Under the pieces are notes generated by a model. The model had not been told where the DNA came from, searched no databases, and saw nothing but the letters and a program-made list of their open reading frames with translations. Positions 62,701-64,000 of a DNA stretch of 64,000 nucleotides are shown one piece after another; the first letter of the stretch is position 1, and each line of letters begins with the position of its first letter. The DNA is taken from assembly GCA_964036045.1 (NCBI GenBank), contig OZ038385.1:33818101-33882100 (forward strand), given 5' to 3'. The DNA comes from Eutreptiella sp. 'Long Island Sound 2002' (lineage: Eukaryota > Euglenozoa > Euglenophyceae > Eutreptiales > Eutreptiaceae). Made by a program: the position numbers and the translations under genes.

Positions 62701-63707
62701 AGCGTTGTTCCCAAAAAGTGCGGGACGCCGCATCCACGGCGCATCTACGGGGGGCACAAGGGGCCTACGGGGGGCATACAAGTGGGCCAGAGCGGGCACA
62801 TGTGCCGGCCACTGCTGCTGCCCCTTCCGACGAGGGTGAGGGTGCCACCCGCACCGTGCGGTACAAGTGATGTCCAGTGCCGGCCTTTCGTGTGACCTCC
62901 TGATTGTGTGCCAGGGTTGGTGCGTGCAGAAGGGCCCGGTGCACCCCTCCGCCCTTGGAAAAGGAGTCCTGGCGGCGGTTGCAGGTGGATGCACTTGGCA
63001 CTCGTAGCACCTTGTGTCAGGGTTGGTGTGTCTCAGGGGGGGGCGTGCGTCAAGGTCTCGTGTGTGTCGGGGTTGGCGTGTGCCCTTACGACGGCCACTG
63101 CCCCTGCCCGGGCCCTGCCACTGCCTTTGCCGCCACCACTACCCCTGCCCATGCCCGAGCCGGAGAGAGCGCCGTGGCACACGCACACCCCCCACCCCCA
63201 CCCCCCGGCACTCAACCCCCGCACACCGGAGCAGATGCACCGAATGGGCTCCTTCAAGAACCCCATGACCTCCATGACGACGTTGCAGGGGTTGCGGTCG
63301 CCGGGCTGGTCCCGCAGGTAGTTCTGCATCGGCAGATGGTGCCCCTCGCACAGCAGCTGCACAAAGCGCAGCACGCTCCGCACCTCCAGCACGTCCTTCT
63401 TCGTCCGCAGCATGTGCTGCCGCACGCCGTCGGACACCCGGGCCCTCGCCGCCGTCACCACCGCCAGCTCCGACGTCAGGCACCGCAGACTCTCCGCCGC
63501 CCCACGCAACTGCTCCCCCAGCGCGTGCAGAAAGGCCTGGCTGCGGTCCTCGGCCTCGAGATGGGTCAGGAGGGCGCCCTGGACCGCCGCATTGCCTCCG
63601 TGAAAGAGACTCGTGGCAAAGGTGATGGCGGTGGACACAACGTCCCGGTCCGCGTGCTGCACGGCGACCACCACCATTTTGGCCGCCCCCGCGTTCGCCA
63701 TCTGCAC
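47550..63707 (-). CDS. IP3-receptor/ryanodine-receptor-family Ca2+ release channel, C-terminal ~1,183 codons in seven exons
   Basis: Minus-strand exons 63,707-63,227; 62,230-61,641; 60,283-60,026; 57,370-57,042; 56,432-55,943; 49,624-49,320; 48,648-47,550. All introns are GT-AG, the splice phases agree throughout (joined length 3,552 nt), and the stop is TAA at 47,552-47,550. Order: RIH-associated domain, membrane segments, pore with GGGLGD, S6, C-terminal C2H2 zinc motif and coiled coil, the IP3R order. IP3Rs release Ca2+ from the endoplasmic reticulum. The ligand-binding N-terminus lies beyond 64,000, so IP3 versus other ligand control cannot be judged. GGGLGD resembles both the IP3R (GGGVGD) and RyR (GGGIGD) filters, but the zinc motif, the ESYVA sequence and the coiled-coil tail favour IP3R. 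The last two introns carry large minisatellites. Confidence 0.93.
48802..49256. repeat. 26-bp minisatellite in last IP3R intron
   Basis: About 17 units of 26 bp (AAGGGGGCTGGGGTGGGGTGCAGGGG split as AAGGGGGCTG-GGG, TGGGGTGCAGGGG), differing mainly at GGCTG(G/T)GGT. As 26 is not a multiple of three, all frames read the array and give 26-residue period peptides; these are not genes. The intronic RNA strand is C-rich. Confidence 0.95.
49320..49624 (-). CDS. IP3R-like exon: post-zinc linker
   Basis: Starts after GTGCCCCTCAG with ESYVATKLQRHDVSFFPLNK, matching the conserved ESYVAQ...WFPRM after the IP3R zinc motif. This shows that the ~6.3-kb intron holding the 46-bp minisatellite is removed. The donor is GGCAG/GTCATA, phase 2. 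Confidence 0.92.
49960..50080. repeat. Degenerate left edge of 46-bp minisatellite
   Basis: Diverged units (GGGGCACTGGGCAATGGGGC, GGGGCAGTGGGCAGTGGGAT) flank the homogeneous array, as expected if the interior is kept uniform by unequal exchange. Confidence 0.8.
50081..51976. repeat. 46-bp minisatellite, main array (~41 units), in IP3R intron
   Basis: Unit: GCATGGGGCAGTGGGTGGGG, TGGCTCCCTCAATACACTGC, CGCACT (46 bp). Each unit has GGCAGTG and CACTGCC inverted arms. Scattered variant units (CATTGCC at 50,948, GGGACAG at 51,056, GGGTTGG at 51,342, CAGCGGG at 51,428, GGCGTGG at 51,525, CGGCATGGGGTAG at 51,693) give it a readable order. The array lies in the intron between exons ending 55,943 and starting 49,624. 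Confidence 0.97.
51977..53530. repeat. Hairpin-rich segment splitting the minisatellite
   Basis: Starts with (GGA)n. From about 52,470 to 53,300 it carries more than a dozen imperfect palindromes of the type GCGCCACGGTGGCGC with variants such as GCGCCACGACGGCGC and GCACCACGGTGGTGC, spaced irregularly with phrases like CTCTGCC and ACTGAACTG between them. Open frames on both strands are Arg/Pro/Ala-rich and look compositional. No TIRs found at its ends. Confidence 0.85.
53531..54735. repeat. 46-bp minisatellite, second array (~26 units)
   Basis: Same unit. The order and spacing of variants (CATTGCC 53,842; GGGACAG 53,950; CTTCAATAC 54,063; GGGTTGG 54,237; CAGCGGG 54,322; GGCGTGG 54,420; CGGCATGGGGTAG 54,587) repeats that of the first array at an offset of about 2,894 bp, so this is a duplicated block. 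Confidence 0.95.
54736..54995. repeat. Degenerate right edge of 46-bp minisatellite
   Basis: Diverged units with GGGGCACTGGGCAGTGGGGC and TGGGGATCC(T/C)(A/T)C variants. Confidence 0.8.
54996..55942. other. Unique intron sequence upstream of the minisatellite
   Basis: Part of the IP3R intron. Contains a short palindrome TGACCCTAAAAGGGTCA at about 55,018. No coding features. Confidence 0.5.
55943..56432 (-). CDS. IP3R-like exon: S5, pore, S6 and C2H2 zinc motif
   Basis: Starts after TTTGTAG, completing Ser of the HGRS motif. S5 is LLTVIVVYLFIVVGYVFFQD. The pore helix and filter are LRAGGGLGD and S6 is FFLVIVVIILNIVFGIIIDT followed by FAELRDEK. The zinc motif is CLICG...HVKNTHNMWQYLYFLVYL. It ends SIDEYTGQ. 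The donor is GGGCAG/GTCACC, phase 0. Confidence 0.96.
57042..57370 (-). CDS. IP3R-like exon: transmembrane segments S2-S4
   Basis: Starts after GATCCGCAG. Several hydrophobic helices (IISASSWAVLALTLFNFSLC; VFPLVTLALALAGVFISPLW; AGHLLLIVKK) precede LLHSVIRSVLLHGR, matching the S4-S5 linker of IP3Rs (LLNVIKSVTRNGR). The donor is GGAG/GTATCC, phase 2. Confidence 0.88.
58175..58495. repeat. Imperfect ~50-60-bp tandem repeat
   Basis: Repeated phrase AGTACCACAGAATCCAG(C/T)GGCTTCC(A/T)GTG with CGAC/CACTAGCAAA-type linkers, about six diverged copies, seen directly. Confidence 0.75.
59379..59465. repeat. (CCTG)n tetranucleotide microsatellite
   Basis: Uninterrupted GCCT repeat, about 21 units, inside an IP3R intron. 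Being a 4-mer it reads open in several frames. Confidence 0.97.
59726..59761. repeat. (GT)n microsatellite in IP3R intron
   Basis: GT repeat of about 17 units directly after a poly-G run. Confidence 0.95.
60026..60283 (-). CDS. IP3R-like exon: first membrane segment region
   Basis: Starts after CTTCCGCAG with DLDRSSPIAKLNSFL, the segment that precedes the channel's first transmembrane helix in IP3Rs, and ends with a hydrophobic AICGTAVVINVFVM helix. The donor is ATG/GTACGT, phase 0. Sequence conservation is modest, but phase and position fit. Confidence 0.75.
60771..60990. repeat. Intronic dispersed repeat, copy 1
   Basis: Shares with 62,902-63,085: GTTGGTG, AGAAGGG..CGGTGC, CCCCTCCGCCCTTTGGAAAAG, GTTGCAGGTGGATGCACTTG, GCACTCGT-GCACCTT, GTGCGTCAAGGTCTCGTGTG. 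Lies in the intron between exons 62,230-61,641 and 60,283-60,026. Confidence 0.85.
61231..61520. other. Poly-G/poly-C-rich intron end
   Basis: Runs of 14-18 G at 61,245 and 61,340 and C runs at 61,500, close to the donor of the exon ending at 61,641. Confidence 0.7.
61641..62230 (-). CDS. IP3R-like exon: RIH-associated domain and pre-membrane region
   Basis: Begins after CCTGCGCAG. Contains IQTFCTLTEVCQGPCPENQ (the conserved LTEYCQGPC(H)ENQ of IP3Rs), NPLLVFELRDAATLTLLSLLEG, and near the end VVYFHIPNIGSYLTEDLRIQF (matching VFPxPSICEFLT). The donor is CTGCAG/GTAGAG, phase 0. Confidence 0.92.
62902..63085. repeat. Intronic dispersed repeat, copy 2
   Basis: Second copy of the sequence at 60,771-60,990, same orientation, about 40 bp shorter (it lacks the duplicated AGTCCTGGAC section). 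Lies in the neighbouring intron of the same gene. Confidence 0.85.
63227..63707 (-). CDS. IP3R-like exon: helical domain preceding RIH-associated domain
   Basis: Shows VVSTAITFATSLFHGGNAAVQ (IP3Rs have a similar ALLEGGN...VQ segment) and LRFVQLLCEGHHLPMQNYLR, the RIH-associated signature (LQLLCENHN...QNFLR). The donor is TCCG/GTGTGC, phase 1. The 5' boundary at 63,707 (GGATCGCAG/GTG) is tentative; the open frame extends to at least 63,971. Confidence 0.8.
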
Positions 63708-64000
63708 CTGCGATCCAACAAAGCGGGTGTCGCGCGTCGGCGCAAATCCCTGCGATACCCCGGGACGAGCTCCTTGGAACAGAGCTGCTGCAGCCCTTTT
63801 GTTGTGGACTGGACAGTCCCTTGACGGCGGATGTGAGTTGCAGGGAAAGTGGGGGGGCGGGTTTGCTCGAGCATTGCCCAACCCAAAAGAGGAGGGGGGG
63901 GGGTCCGGGAGATGGTCGTGACAGCAGTCCTCAGGGCTCGCTGTGGCTTGGGAAAGGAGGCGGCGAGGCACGTCGAGGAGGGGACCCCCAACACATGCGC
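63708..64000 (-). other. Upstream intron or exon of the IP3R gene, incomplete
   Basis: The minus frame is open from 63,971, but the region has GGGGGG runs and no recognised domain. Whether it is coding cannot be decided from the window. Confidence 0.3.

Overview
This is a repeat-rich nuclear segment from a eukaryote, probably an alga or other protist. It has canonical GT-AG introns, LTR retrotransposons, micro- and minisatellites and many poly-G/poly-C runs. The only confident host gene is an IP3-receptor-like Ca2+ channel. That family is generally absent from land plants, so a land plant is unlikely. I cannot name the species.

Layout. (1) 1-10,365: low-complexity DNA, two arrays of a 48-bp hairpin minisatellite, two decayed copies of a DDE-endonuclease-like gene with a Cys-rich tail (one abutting a fragment of an adenine-methyltransferase-like domain), and a relic of a CENP-B/Tc5-type (pogo-like) transposase. 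(2) 10,366-39,788: one large Ty3/gypsy retrotransposon (gag, protease, Dam-methyltransferase-like domain, RT, RNase H, integrase, chromodomain, 3' antisense ORF) that hosts at least four later insertions. These are a 1.69-kb TIR element in its left LTR (10,563-12,252), a complete 13.1-kb second Ty3/gypsy element inside gag (14,005-27,105), a 397-bp MITE in pol (29,456-29,852), and a 4.1-kb TIR element splitting the chromodomain (33,115-37,246). The last carries GCGACAGG arrays and a spliced fragment of a cellular coiled-coil gene. (3) 39,789-47,549: mostly unassigned DNA with a three-copy 187-bp satellite, a tRNA-like SINE head and a GGTTGGC minisatellite. (4) 47,550-63,707, minus strand: the C-terminal ~1,183 codons of an IP3R-like channel in seven exons whose splice phases all agree. 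The 5' end lies beyond the right edge.

The inner Ty3/gypsy element is unusual. It has a very large coiled-coil Gag and a complete five-motif dUTPase between protease and RT, plus a chromodomain. In both Ty3 elements gag and pol lie in one frame separated by a single TAG. Most of the other in-frame stops also fit C-to-T changes in CAA, CAG or CGA codons.

The IP3R gene carries two large minisatellites in its last two introns: a 26-bp array, and a 46-bp array of about 67 copies split by a 1.55-kb segment full of GCGCCAC/GTGGCGC hairpins. The very long ORFs over these arrays are an artefact of unit lengths that are not multiples of three, and are not annotated as genes.
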